Source of the DNA: Cladophialophora immunda
Lineage: Eukaryota > Ascomycota > Eurotiomycetes > Chaetothyriales > Herpotrichiellaceae
Direction of reading: 5' to 3'
Assembly: GCF_000835495.1 (NCBI RefSeq)
Contig: NW_015622541.1
Location: 806,001 to 870,000, forward strand
DNA: 64,000 nucleotides
Part shown: positions 10,419 to 21,531 of the stretch, one piece after another
Position numbering within the stretch: the first letter of the stretch is position 1
Layout: each line of letters begins with the position of its first letter
Program-made: the position numbers and the translations under genes
The notes under the pieces: model-generated
The model's database searches: none
What the model was told of the DNA's origin: nothing
The model's input: only the letters and a program-made list of their open reading frames with translations

Positions 10419-11133
10419 GCTTGCTGAACACCAAAGGACATGCAATTTACACCGGCTGCATGGCGCTTTGTATAGGTACAGCTGGCGATCTTCGTCTGCC
10501 ATTGCCAGACATTCCTCATCTTATGCAGCTGTGCCCATGAGCCTGGGCTGGCCGATTCGGGCACCATTGGATGCCTCATCATTCTCCGGGAGACCGACGG
10601 TGCCCAAGCGCGTCGTAAAGCATGAGAGTCCCAAGGGGCGGTGATGGCGCCTTGATGTGGGCAGCAAAGAGGAGATGTGTTTCGTGGCCATTGGCCATCC
10701 TGCAAGGTCTCCAGAAAGGTGGCTTTGACGTACACACCTCTTCATCGCTGCAGCCAAACTCGACGGAGTGAGTCCGGCTTCATGCATCCGGCTCTTTTGG
10801 GATTGATGCTCTTTTTAGTCAAAGCCCGAACGAGGGTGCAGCTCCCACTCTCAATGGCACGCTCGTTTCAGCACCCAAGGACAGCCGAGACGCCGCATGA
10901 ACGCGCAGCAGGCGTCGTATCGAGTCGCAATGCTTAAGCCGAGCCTAACGGCGGCCGGTCCAGCGCAGGAAGACGCAATCCTTCTGGCTTCGTCGTGGAC
11001 CTCTGGAAACCTTTTGGGGGACTCATGCCTCGCTACACCTTAAAGAGTCACTTCAAAGTATCTCGGCGCCCTTGAACGCGCCATGTCGGGAAAATTTGTT
11101 CATTTCTGATTCCATGACTTCAGACCAGGGGAA
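10419..11133. promoter_or_regulatory. Divergent promoter region between the DUF7708 and AAA+ genes
   Basis: This 715-base interval separates divergently transcribed genes and must hold both promoters. I see no clear coding potential or repeated operator. Co-regulation of the pair is possible but not shown. Confidence 0.5.
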
Positions 11134-14100
11134 ATGGCCCCAAACACATCCAGCAAGACAGCCCAGGTACCTCAAGCCGCAAACCTTGACCATCAGGCTC
11201 GTAATGACCGATAAAGGTTCCTGTCGCCGCGCCCTCAGCCTCGACTGCAGCGCCAGAAGCCCCAGCAACAGGGCCAAAAGCAACTGCCACGCAGGATCGC
11301 AAGGAAGAGCTAGAGCAGAGATACATCAGCCTGCTCGAGAAGCGAGTTGAATACCTGCAAAGCCTGGTTGATTCGCAAAGTGCCGAAAAGGTTGGAGGGG
11401 TCCCTCTCCTTCCGGAGAACTAACTCGGATTGACGCCCATTACTCTTTTTATCTAGGAACCTCCGGCTCGACCGCAAAGAAAACAGAGTGACAGGCAGGA
11501 CTTTGTCTCACCGAGAAGCAGCCGCGCGGACAATTCCACAGATGGGAAACCCGTACCTGCCAAGTCGGAGGACAAGGCTGAAGAACAACCGGTTTGTCCT
11601 TGTGTCTCATTACGGCCCTTGAGGGCCAACTGCATAATCTTCTGTGACTTATGGTGGACTCAACTAGGTCCCCGATCCTTCCGAAGTTTCGAGGTATGCC
11701 TATGTGATGAGCAGATGGGACGGCCGAAGCGGGGGCCGCAGAGACACGGAGATCGGTCGGTGGAACGAGCTCGAAGGGAAAGCGCCGTCGTCCAAAAGGG
11801 CATTCACGTTCCGGCGAGTGATGGACCTCACCGACGAGAAGAAGTTCAAGTACTCCGAGGTAGACGTCGAGTCTCGCGAGCTCCGTGGCCTGTTGAGAAA
11901 GGTGATTGGAGACTCGTACCCGGGCCAAAGCTGGGAAGGAAACACCATCAATCTGATAGCTCCCTTTGCGCCGGTGGTCCACTACTGGAAAGAGCTCTCT
12001 GAAACCAGTCGACGAAACGACGACAGTGAGAGCCCTCGGGTCCAAGCAGCGAGGAAAGACCTGAACAATCTCCTCGAGTGCATATCGACGTGCACCGAAT
12101 TGGAGTCCTACTTCAAGACGCGAGATTCCAATCTGGAGTCCCACACCGTCACCTACCAAACCATCTGGACCCTATTTCGACCTGGCACCTTGGTCGTGGC
12201 GAGACCGTTCATGAACCTGCCTCAGGTCTTTGAAGTGAAGGCGTCGCCCGATCCGTGGGAGGACCGGAGACTGACTATCGAATGCTGGGGCTACGACTGG
12301 AACGGCAAGGAGATTGTGAGAGTCACCTTCGAGTTCCCCATTGAGAAATTCCGGGGCACCAAGGAGATCAGTTCCCTGTTTTGCTATCCCTTGGAGTTCT
12401 ACCGAGACGAAAAGGGCAACTTCGATGAATCCCTCCGTGCCGAGCTCGTGCAGAGGGGCAAATGGTTTCTCGAACTGTGTCAAACAACCGGAGCCAGGCA
12501 AATGTTTGAATACGACGGGCAAGCCTTTTCCAGCCGAAGGAGCCTCGCCAGAGCCAGTGTAAGAGATAAAGTCCAGCTACCCCCCAGTCTTTTGATGACG
12601 GATATCGTACTAACGTTTGCAATGTCATTAGGCGGATGCTGAGAGCAAAACCCCCTCGCTGTCTATGAAAGACGATACAGATCTGTCACTCGCCGCCGAG
12701 TTTCTCATTCACAAAACTTTCAAGGTATGCTAACATTCGTTCTTGGTTGTGATGGGAGGTGGCTGATTCCAGTTTCATTCGTCTGCAGGTCAAGGGACGA
12801 TATATCGTCGACGCTGCTGCCTATCTACAGTTTGGTATTGAAGGCCGAGACTGTCAATAGGTGATTGCTGATAGCACTGGTAGGCCCCGGCATTCCATTG
12901 CTTGGAAAGTACGAGCCGACGGATGTCGAGCCTTTCAGCCAAGCCCACGACGAGCAGGGCGTTGATATAGACGAGCACCAGCGTCTGCTGTACCCCCCGC
13001 GGGTCCTGGGATATGCAACCCAACAGAAGATGTGGGCTCAGTTCAAAGTGCACAACACGACGCCGGTGCCGACCGATCTCTCCAACGCCTTCAAGGACAA
13101 GCTGGAATTGGATGAAAAGGACAAGAAGATGATCAAGGCACTGGTGGAAAACCACGAAAGCAGCAAGGACACAAGCCAGGCGCAGGTGAATGACATTATC
13201 GAAAGCAAGGGCAAAAACCTGGTTATACTATTGCATGGTAGGAAGTATGTCATGATTCCGACCGACCAAATTTACTAACAGCCACTTCCAGGCCCTCCAG
13301 GAGTTGGCAAGACTGTGAGTAATGCCCGCTGTGACCGGTTTCAGACATCAAGATCAACATTGCCGCTGCCGGCTAGTTGGTTAGAAGATCCTCGCCAAAT
13401 ATCGGATTTCCTTTGCGGGTGAAGATTTTCCACTGCTGTGGCTAACTCTGATGAATAGCTCACGGCAGAGACGATTGCAGAGGCCACGGGCAAGCCACTT
13501 TTGGTCGTCACCGTGGCTGAAATCGGCCTGGATGCGTCAAAGGCAGAGAAGAGCCTGGAGCAGATCTTCTATCTTGCCGGGGTGTGGGAGGCAATTCTCT
13601 TGATGTAAGACGGTCGATTTGGGGGAGCACTCTCCAACTGACACATCATCAGCGACGAGGCCGACGTCTTTCTGGAATCTCGGTTCGTCATGGGTGATCC
13701 GAACAGGAACGCCTTGGTCTCAGGCAAGTGATGATCCGTCTAGGTTCAACAGAACGACCCTTGCTGACAGGCAAACACCCAGTCCTGCTCCGCGTGCTCG
13801 AGTACTTCGAGGGGGTCATGATCCTGACGACGAACCGGATCACGTCGCTCGACATCGCGGTGCAGTCGCGCATCCACCTGGCGATCCGGTACAACGACCT
13901 GTCCAAGGACCAGAAGATCAAGATCTTCAACATCTTCCTCAGCCAGCTCGTCACCGAGGGCAAGGTCGACGGCGAGGGCATCGGCGAGTGGATCCGCTGG
14001 GTCGGCAGCGAGGCCGAGGTCAACGGCCGCCAGATCCGCAACATCGTCTCCTCGGCGTACCTGCTGGCGCGCAGCCAGCACCGCAACCTGCGCCGCGAGG

Positions 14101-14216
14101 ACCTGCAGGACGTCAACGGCATCATGAAGAAGTTCCAGAAGCAGCTCGAGACCCTGACCGCCGCGGCGCGGAAGCAGAACGAGGGCCAGTTGAATTCCTT
14201 GGGCGGGTATGGATAA
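11134..14216 (+). CDS. DUF7025-AAA+ ATPase
   Basis: Eleven exons are proposed: 11134-11166, 11217-11390, 11457-11591, 11668-12558, 12632-12724, 12789-12834, 12875-13237, 13292-13314, 13459-13604, 13653-13723 and 13783-14216. They sum to 802 residues with frame kept. A short coiled coil (KEELEQRYISLLEKRVEYLQ) precedes the DUF7025 domain (exons 4-7). The AAA+ core has Walker A GPPGVGKT spread over exons 7-8, Walker B ILLIDEADVFLE over exons 9-10, and the sensor-1 strand VMILTTNR in exon 11, followed by an AAA lid. This domain order is common in Pezizomycotina; functions are mostly unknown. The last intron starts with GC (GCAAGT), a minor splice class, and exon 6/7 flanks a 40-base intron. The last exon is much richer in G/C at third positions than the earlier ones. 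Confidence 0.83.
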
Positions 14217-15104
14217 GTTGCCGACGTCGACGTAGTTTGCAATAGCATATCCGTCCCACCGTGGATCACCTTGTTGATTCCACAGCAAAAGTCTGGTTAT
14301 TGTTCCATTGTAGCTGCAGAGCTCTTGTCGATAAGATGATCCGACAGAGGAGGAGAATTTGTGCGCGGAATCCCGTCACTCTCTGGCTTCATCGTAGCTC
14401 TAGCAGCCAAGCAGTATCTGTTGATTCGGCTGAAGGTGGCAGAAGGGGGGGTAGCGTTCTCCCAGACCTGCACATTGTCGGGGAGTGTATTAGACTGGCA
14501 ATAGACGGAGACTGTGCTTTGGAGGAATCAGCTGTCATTGGTAAGGGCGGGCGTCCAGTTGAGATAAGGGATGGCACGTAATATTAAATTGATACTCGTG
14601 TCTGGAAAAAGGGTGGGTCCAGGATCCCTGGTTTTCTTGGTTTCCCGCTCTCGCTCAGCGTGGCATATGGCATATATTGCAGTAGGTGACTTGAGAGGAG
14701 AAATCCCCATCTCCGAGTATTATGTCTAGAATTGCATGGCGTTGGATGGGCCATATTCTAGCGGTGTAAAGCCCGTGGACTGGGTCTGAGAACCAATGGA
14801 ATGTCCGGGGTTGATATTACTCGGCCACTCGGAGTCCTTGGGGACCAAGAACAAATTAATGGCAGTTTGGGGTAGAGTCATATCTGAAGATTGAGACTGG
14901 TTATCTAGAACTCCGAGCGGACCATCGACAGGGGCCGGTATTCATAATATCGCTCCTGTATGTAAGGACTAAAAGGGGCAATCAGCCTTGTGACGCCCTT
15001 GATTTGATAGTTCTCGCTTGCGATAGTTAATAAATGCCCGGACCCCTAGCTTCTAGGCTTCTAGCATGAACTAACTACCGAGAAACTCAACGCTGCAGGA
15101 ATTT
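14217..15104. other. Convergent intergenic region, no gene seen
   Basis: This 888-base interval separates convergent genes. Short open frames lack domains. The interval is AT-richer than its flanks, as expected for 3' untranslated sequence. Confidence 0.5.
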
Positions 15105-15704
15105 TCAGAGAGCGGCGACCAGCTCGGCCACCGTCTTCATGGGCTTGTCGTTGTTCTCGCCGACGTCCAGCGGGACGAGAATGCGGCTGACGGCGTTGTA
15201 TCCCGCGACGACGGTGGCCAGCTCGAGGATCTCGCGGTGCGTGAAGAGCCGTTTGAGCGCCTCGAAGGTGTCGTCCTGCACCCTGACGTCGACGGTGGCT
15301 TCGTCGGTGTACCGCAGCACGGCGACCTCTGTCTCACTCAGCGCCTCCTTGTCTTGCCCTCCCACCTGCCCCTTGGGCGCGTCGTGGGCGATCGCTAGGG
15401 CCTCCGCCGACAGCCCGGCCTTGAGCGCCAGCGCGGCGTGGATGTTCCACTCGTAGACCGCGCCGGTGAGGATGGCGACGCGCGAGACGGCCAGCTCGAG
15501 CAGCGCCGGCGGCACGACCGTCTCGGTGCGCAGCGCGCCCACGAACGCGTTGTACCCGCTCGCCACCGGCGGCGAGTGCAGCAGCGTCAGGTCCAGCGGG
15601 ATCAGGGGCCGCGGGGTGCGCCGCGCCGCGATGCGCGCGTAGATCTCGGCGACCGACGCGGGCGAGTCGGGCGGAGGGGTCGACGGCGCGTACGGGAGGC
15701 GCAT
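15105..15704 (-). CDS. Carboxymuconolactone decarboxylase-like (AhpD-fold) protein
   Basis: A single exon codes for 199 residues from an ATG at 15704. The middle of the protein has the helical pattern of the CMD family: LLELAVSRVAILTGAVYEWNIHA, then LSETEVAVLRYTDEAT, then HREILELATVVAGYNAVSRI. In place of the redox-active CxxC of AhpD there is VYEWNIH, as in many metabolic members. Fungal members occur in aromatic catabolic and secondary-metabolite clusters, where they act as decarboxylases or isomerases on lactones. The gene is the first of four neighbouring ring-catabolism genes. The family is clear. The reaction is inferred from the neighbours. Confidence 0.85.
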   Translation of the reverse strand: MRLPYAPSTPPPDSPASVAEIYARIAARRTPRPLIPLDLTLLHSPPVASGYNAFVGALRTETVVPPALLELAVSRVAILTGAVYEWNIHAALALKAGLSAEALAIAHDAPKGQVGGQDKEALSETEVAVLRYTDEATVDVRVQDDTFEALKRLFTHREILELATVVAGYNAVSRILVPLDVGENNDKPMKTVAELVAAL

Positions 15705-16330
15705 TGTTGGGGTGTGACTCTCTCTTTTTGGAAAACCGGATCTGTGAGGGGGTTCGAGGAGTGGTGTTTTGTGCAGAATGAATGCAAGGCGGCCACGAGG
15801 GGAGAAGAGGAAACAGAGGTGGGAAAATGTTCGCGCAGCACAGTGTGTTTCTTCAATGGATCTTAATGGTTGCGGGGTTGGAGCGCGCTTTTAAGGGAAC
15901 AGGCCCTGGGTGATTTTCTCTGCGGCGCGCAAACCCGCACAAGCCGGCATCGGGGATCGTCGGATGGGCAGCTTGACATTTTCACAGAATGGAGGATCAG
16001 GGGGTGAGAAAACGAGGCGGAAACAGGGCATGTCAGGTGAAGAGCGAGTCGCCTGAGAAGGTGTTTATGAAGACCCAAAGCACTACACTCTGGACATTTG
16101 GAAGTCAGGCTTCAGGAGAAGTCCTTGATCCGTCATGGTGATCATAGATGGTATTTTTTGATATTCACTACAGCTACAGGAATCGTTGGAGCGGCTGAGG
16201 CTTCGTCCACAGCGTCGAGGGCATTGAAAAAGGCCCCCTCTCGTCCTCCTCCGTCGCAAACCATGCATTCAACAGACACACACAGACACAACGCCAGAAC
16301 CCCTTCCCAAACCCCTTACGCTGAAGATGC
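15705..16330. other. Intergenic spacer between CMD-like and dioxygenase genes
   Basis: A 626-base gap between two minus-strand genes. It should hold the promoter of the CMD-like gene and the 3' end of the dioxygenase transcript. I see nothing else in it. Confidence 0.45.
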
Positions 16331-17359
16331 CTAGAAGACGGTGTGAACCCAGCCGGCCTTCTGGCCCGGCTTCAGGGGCGCCAGGGTGACGTTGTACTCG
16401 AGATCCAGCTCGGCCTTGGGGTCCTTGGAGGGGTTGAAGTCGAGCAGCAGGTCGTCCTTGACGGCGCAGACCGAGTCGCTGGTCACGTAGGGGTCGTCGC
16501 GCGGGTAGAGCTGGGTGGTCAGGGATTTGTAGCCGTCGGCGCTGATCATGAGGTGGATGTGGGCGGGCCGCATGGGGTGGCGGTCCATGAGGTTCAGCAG
16601 GACGCCCGCGGGCCCGTCGGTGGGCAGCGAGTAGGCGGTCGGGTGGTAGCAGTAGTAGTAGTACTCGCCCTTGTCGTTGGTCCTGAACTTGCCGCGCAGG
16701 TTGTTGACGGACTGGGCGTCGTCCTGGAAGTCGTACTTGCCGTTGGCCGAGGCCTGCCAGATGTCGACAATGGCGTTGGGGATCGGCTTGCCGGTCTTGT
16801 AGTCGCTGACCACGCCGTGCATCAGGGTGAGTCTGCCCGTCGGGTAGGGATCTTGGACGATGCTGTCGCCGAGATTCCGGAATGGCGCGTGGGGGCTCCA
16901 GAAGGGACCCAGGATGGTCGACGACGTGGGTGTTTCGTCGCTGTCCAGCATGATCTTGTTGGCGACCTCGTCAACCAGTCTGTAGAAATGGCAAGTGGTT
17001 AGTTCTCTCTCTCTCTCTCTCTTTTCAGAGATTTCTGTCACCTACGATTCAATGCCGAGCACATCGCAGATCCGCTGTCCTTCGTTGCGCTTGGAGTCGC
17101 TGATCTGGCCGATGGCGTTGACAAACTGCACGCCTCGCATCCATTCCTCGGGCGTCAGCTCGGTCTCGCGGATAAAGTCGTGGAGATGGCGGATCAGCTT
17201 TCCCAGCACAAAGCGGGCTCGGTCGGGCGTCTTGGGCCCCATGGCGTTGATGAGGCTGTCGGTGAAGTTGGGGTCATATTTGTGCGCGGACGAGTGCCCG
17301 TTGGTGGTGCCGTTGAGGTTGGCGGTCGTCGAGTTTTCGACCACGTTCTGGAACGACAT
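16331..17359 (-). CDS. Intradiol ring-cleavage dioxygenase (catechol/hydroxyquinol 1,2-dioxygenase type)
   Basis: Exons 17359-17046 and 16979-16331 code for 320 residues. The intervening 66-base intron contains a CT/GA microsatellite. The N-terminal 110 residues form the helical dimerisation domain of the catechol and hydroxyquinol class ([20 protein letters not shown]). The catalytic domain starts at STILGPFW. The non-haem Fe(III) ligands are all visible: Tyr in GKYDFQ, Tyr in PTAYSLP, and both His in RPAHIH. Enzymes of this type open catechols between the two hydroxyls to give cis,cis-muconates; hydroxyquinol enzymes give maleylacetate. No signal peptide is present, so the enzyme is cytosolic, unlike secreted fungal intradiol enzymes. 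It is divergent from the cyclase gene. Confidence 0.92.
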
Positions 17360-17996
17360 GGTGTGCCGGTGGACTGAGGAAAGTTGTCGTGTGAGAGGGA
17401 GCTGTCTGAACCAAGGCCGCTGGTCAAGTCAAAGACACAAAGGGGTGGACTGGAAGAAGGGGAATAAGCTGAGAGTGAAGAAGAGATGCTGCCTCTGCTT
17501 GTCAGGGCCGTGAGGCAGTCATATATGTATGAGCTTTGTCTCCGTCCACTCCCCAATGCTCCGGCAGCAACGGTCGGCTCATGACGTGCGATTCTGACCT
17601 CGATTCTGGGGAAGCCCTTCATTCTCGGAATCGAATACTTCCACACGCGACGTCTGGGCCAATTAGGCGGGTGTCAAGTCTAAGCAGGCCGGCATCATAG
17701 GCTGCGCGCCCTCAGAGTCGGCAAGTTGGTGCCGCCCCTCGCGCACTGAGGTGCCTGGAAACACGGCAGTTGGGAAGATGCGCGGCGCGTAATATGTATC
17801 GACGACTTGCCGGCAATCAGATTCGGCATCTGGCCATCTTTGCATTGACTCTCGCTGCGGGGCAGTTCCGGGGGCAGTCTTTGCCACACACGCCCTCAGC
17901 ACTCTACTATACCCCAACACCAACATAGCAACGAGGCTTGAAATAGCCATGTGATTCGAGTCGCTCCAGCCTGTTTACCCCCCCAAGGTGCCCAAA
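17360..17996. promoter_or_regulatory. Divergent promoter between dioxygenase and muconate cyclase genes
   Basis: This 637-base interval lies between divergent starts of two genes of one pathway, so shared control is likely. No operator could be defined by eye. Confidence 0.5.
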
Positions 17997-19248
17997 ATGA
18001 AACACCATCTCATGATAGGCACATGGACGCCGCCCGGGGCGATTTTCACCGTCGAGTTCGACGACGAAGCCTGGACTCTGCGGCTGGTCAAGAGAACATC
18101 CATCCCCGAGGACGAGCCCATATCATGGATGACCTTTGACGTGAGTACACACCTCCCTGTCACTTTTTGCTCGGCTGACAACGCCCTGTAGCATGCACGG
18201 CGAAACATCTACGGCGCGTCGATGAAGAAATGGTCCAGCCATGCCGTCAAGGCCCCCGACCACATCGCCCATGAGGTTTCGCATCCCATGAACCATGACC
18301 GTATGTTGGCCAGCTTCCTCCAGGCTTGAATTCCCAGGCTCACGGACCAGCACAGCTCGAGCTCAGAGCGCCGACACCCGGACGAGGGCCATCTTTGTGC
18401 TGGCCGCCAAGCAGCCCCCTTACTGCGTCTATGGCAACCCGTTCTACGAGCACGCGGGCTACGGCAACGTCTTCTCTGTCGACGACCAGGGCAAGCTCGA
18501 CCGGAACATCCAGAACTACGAGTACAGCGAGCAGTCGGCCATCCACGGCATGGTCTTTGACCCGACCGAGACGTACCTGTACTCGGCCGACATGTGGGCC
18601 GACAAGGTCTGGACGCACAAGAAGGCGAGCGACGGCACCCTCACCCTGGTCGGCAGCGTCGACGCCCCCTCGCCGGGCGATCACCCCCGCTGGGTCGAAA
18701 TCCACCCCAGCGGACACTATCTGTACGTGCTGATGGAAGCCGGGAATCGCCTGGGGGTCTACGTGATCGACCCGACGACGCACCTCCCCGTCTTCACCCA
18801 AAATCTCTACCCGCTCGTTCCTCCAGGTATGTGCGCCTTGCACCCACAAGCCAAACGAAATCCCATCAAGAGGGGCTAACGGGAAACAGGGGTCCGAGAT
18901 CTCAAGAAGATGTACAGGTCGGACGTGGTGTTTTGTTCGCAGAGCGGGCAATATCTCTTCGCCACGGCCCGCTCCAACTCGTCCAGCGTGACGGGCTACA
19001 TCAGCGCCTTCAAGCTGGGGCCGCAGGGCCAGGTCCAGAAACAGCTGTGCCTCAGCCCGACGCCCAACAGCGGCGGCCACTCGAACGCGGTGAGTCCTTG
19101 TCCCTGGACAGACGAGTGGTTGGCTTTGACGGACGATCAGGACGGGTGGGTGGAAATCTACCGCTGGCACAACGAGTATCTCTCCCGCGTGGCCCATCTG
19201 GACATCAAGGAGCCTGGCTTCGGGATGAATGCCATCTGGTACGACTAA
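17997..19248 (+). CDS. Carboxy-cis,cis-muconate cyclase-like beta-propeller (fungal CMLE family)
   Basis: Exons 17997-18140, 18192-18300, 18356-18826 and 18890-19248 code for 360 residues, close to the usual length of fungal 3-carboxymuconate lactonising enzymes. Recognisable blocks are MKHHLMIGTWTPPGAIFTVE at the start, PRAQSADTRTRAIFVLAAKQ in exon 3, GYGNVFSVDDQGKLDRNIQN, and the C-terminal FGMNAIWYD. The family is a seven-bladed propeller that closes carboxymuconate to a muconolactone in the beta-ketoadipate pathway (EC 5.5.1.5 for the characterised enzyme). The upstream in-frame GTG at 17988 is not used; ATG 17997 fits the family start. The gene sits between the dioxygenase and the enol-lactonase fusion. 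Confidence 0.9.
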
Positions 19249-19821
19249 AGGCTCCGACTCGTAGCGTCCCCTATACCACATACTGTACGGTGTAAATATG
19301 GCCATAAATCATAGACCTCGTTCACTCCTCCCGCGTCATGCCTCGTGGCGGATAAAGACTTTTCCGCTCTCTCGAGCTTGTCGCCCCACGGAACACTTCC
19401 GATGCAGATGAAGGTTTTACGGGGGACTGTAGGCAGAGGCATCGAAGTTCGGCAAATGCTTCGTCCATCTGGCGCACACTTCCCGGAAGCCCGCTGCTGG
19501 CGTCTCTCTCTGTCTCCATTGGCTTGTCTGTGACGACCGTGAAGATTTCAACCATACCTTACCTATTGAGCTGGCTACGACTTGTTGCATGTCCACACAG
19601 CCTCTCCAGAGCAATTCATCACTCGACTGCGTTGGTGGTGCCACCTTGACTCGCGAAAGAGGGCCCGGGCAGAATAAATTACCGGTCGAGAACCAAACCC
19701 ACCTTGACTGTCGGGGGTCTTACCACGGGTGCGTCGTGGAAACTACCTAGGTAAAGAAAGAGTCACTCACATTGTGTTTGGCGCGGTATCAACGGGGGGG
19801 GCGTTGTGAGTTGTGCCCGTC
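19249..19821. other. Intergenic promoter-containing spacer
   Basis: A 573-base gap between two plus-strand genes of the ring-catabolism group. It should hold the promoter of the fusion gene. No other element is visible. Confidence 0.45.
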
Positions 19822-21531
19822 ATGCCATCCTCGAGCCCCGTTCGCGGGCTGCTGTTCGTGACCATGCAGCCCAAGGAGACCTTGTCGCTCGACCTCTTCC
19901 ACGACTGGTACAACAACGAGCACGGACCTAATCGAACCCGCCTGGCGTTCATGCCGAATGGGTTTCGATACCGCGCGACCGACCTGCCAGGCCCCAATGC
20001 CGGCACGCGCGCCGACCCTGAGTTCCTGGCCATCTACGACGCCACCGACATGCACCAGTTCACCGAGCAGCCGTACCAGTATCTGCGGGCGCCGCCGGGC
20101 AAGACGCAGCGCGAAATCGATGTCATGGCCCAGATCTGGGTGGACCGCTTGACGCTGGATTTTGTGGGCGAACGGGTCAACGATGCGACATTCGTCAAGC
20201 TCGAGGCGCCAGAGCATTTCCGCGAGAATGAACAGGGGAATGTCCTGACCACCCTCCGACTGCAGCTCACGCCCGAACAGCTCTCGAGCGTGGAGGACTG
20301 GATCCAGACCACGGTCCTCCCACAGGTGCAAGACGTGCCGGGCTGGAGGAGGACGTCGTGGTACAAGACGTCCTATCTCGAGCCTCGCGGAGACGGCCAG
20401 GTCGATTTCGTCCTGATCAACGAATACACGCCGTCGACCGACCCCAAGGCACTGCCCTCGACGTTGCAGACACCACCAATTCAGGTTTCGGCAAGCAAGG
20501 CACGCACATACGAACTCTTCTACACCTTTGGAACCGCAGCGCGGCACCTGGCCATCGTGGCCCCGTGGACGTCGCCGGACGGAGTCACCAAGACCCTCCC
20601 AAACGTCTCGCCGTACGGCTCGGCGATCGAGTCGACCGTCACCACGCGCGACGGCGCCGTGCTGCCCTTCCGCCTCGAAGGCAGCGCCGACCCCGACGCC
20701 CCGGTCCTGGTGCTGGTCAACTCGGTCCTCACCACCTGGGCCATCTGGGACGCCTTCCTCGCACACTTCTTCTCCCGCCCGCAGAACCAAAGATACCGCG
20801 TCCTCCGCTTCCTGGCCCGTGGCCGGACCATCCCCAGCGGCACCACCAGCCCCGTGACCGTGGACCTGCAAGCGTCCGACATCATCCAGCTGCTGGACGG
20901 CCTGCGCATCCCCCAAGCGGCGGGCCTCGTGGGCGTGTCCATGGGCGGCGCCACCGCGCTGGCGACGGCGCTCCAGTACCCGTCGCGGATCCAGGCCTTC
21001 ATCGCGTGCGACACGTCCGCCAAGTCGCCCGCCGGCAACAAAGAGACCTGGGGCCAGCGCATCGCCGTGGCCGAGAAGGAGGGCACCACGCTGCGCCTGG
21101 CGTCCCTGTTCGGCGACGAGTCCCCCGACGCCAGCCCGCAGGCCGTCGTGGGCGAGGCGCTCGCCGAGATGACGGTGCGGCGGTGGTTCGTGCCCGCGGC
21201 CTACGCCGACCCGGCGCTCGTGCCCGAGATCGCCAAGGTCAAGCGCATGATCTACACCAACTCGCTGCCCGAGTTCCGCCGCGGCGTCGAGACGCTGTTC
21301 GACTACGACTACACGCCCCTCCTGCCGGGCTACCAGGGCCGCGGCGCGTTCTTGGTCGGCGCCGGCGACGGCGTGCTGCCGCAGGGCATGGAGAAGCTGG
21401 CGAAGGAGCTGGGCTCGGCGGCAGGGAAGACGGCCGGCTTCAAGCTCGTCGCGGGCGCGGGCCATTTGCCCATGGTCGAGAAACCCGGCGAGGTGGCCGA
21501 TTTCGTGGCGGACTTTTTGAACGCCTCTTAG
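19822..21531 (+). CDS. EthD-like domain fused to 3-oxoadipate enol-lactonase-type alpha/beta hydrolase
   Basis: A single exon codes for 569 residues; ATG 19822 replaces the upstream in-frame GTG. Residues about 8-110 have the EthD/dimeric alpha-beta barrel look (LDLFHDWYNNEHGPNRTRLA). A second ferredoxin-like stretch follows at about 130-220 (LTTLRLQLTPEQLSSVEDWI onward). From about residue 260 the protein is an alpha/beta hydrolase with nucleophile elbow GVSMGG (Ser373) and catalytic His in GAGHLPM (His548), in the style of 3-oxoadipate enol-lactonase. The ferredoxin-like fold is also that of muconolactone and methylmuconolactone isomerases, so the protein could combine isomerase and hydrolase steps. 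That is inference. No intron or stop separates the parts. The gene is GC-rich at third positions. Confidence 0.85.
   Translation: MPSSSPVRGLLFVTMQPKETLSLDLFHDWYNNEHGPNRTRLAFMPNGFRYRATDLPGPNAGTRADPEFLAIYDATDMHQFTEQPYQYLRAPPGKTQREIDVMAQIWVDRLTLDFVGERVNDATFVKLEAPEHFRENEQGNVLTTLRLQLTPEQLSSVEDWIQTTVLPQVQDVPGWRRTSWYKTSYLEPRGDGQVDFVLINEYTPSTDPKALPSTLQTPPIQVSASKARTYELFYTFGTAARHLAIVAPWTSPDGVTKTLPNVSPYGSAIESTVTTRDGAVLPFRLEGSADPDAPVLVLVNSVLTTWAIWDAFLAHFFSRPQNQRYRVLRFLARGRTIPSGTTSPVTVDLQASDIIQLLDGLRIPQAAGLVGVSMGGATALATALQYPSRIQAFIACDTSAKSPAGNKETWGQRIAVAEKEGTTLRLASLFGDESPDASPQAVVGEALAEMTVRRWFVPAAYADPALVPEIAKVKRMIYTNSLPEFRRGVETLFDYDYTPLLPGYQGRGAFLVGAGDGVLPQGMEKLAKELGSAAGKTAGFKLVAGAGHLPMVEKPGEVADFVADFLNAS

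Noticed and set aside
16995..17030. CT/GA microsatellite and readthrough start within the dioxygenase frame
   Set aside because: It lies in the 66-base intron; the codons before LVDEV in the extended frame are intron sequence.
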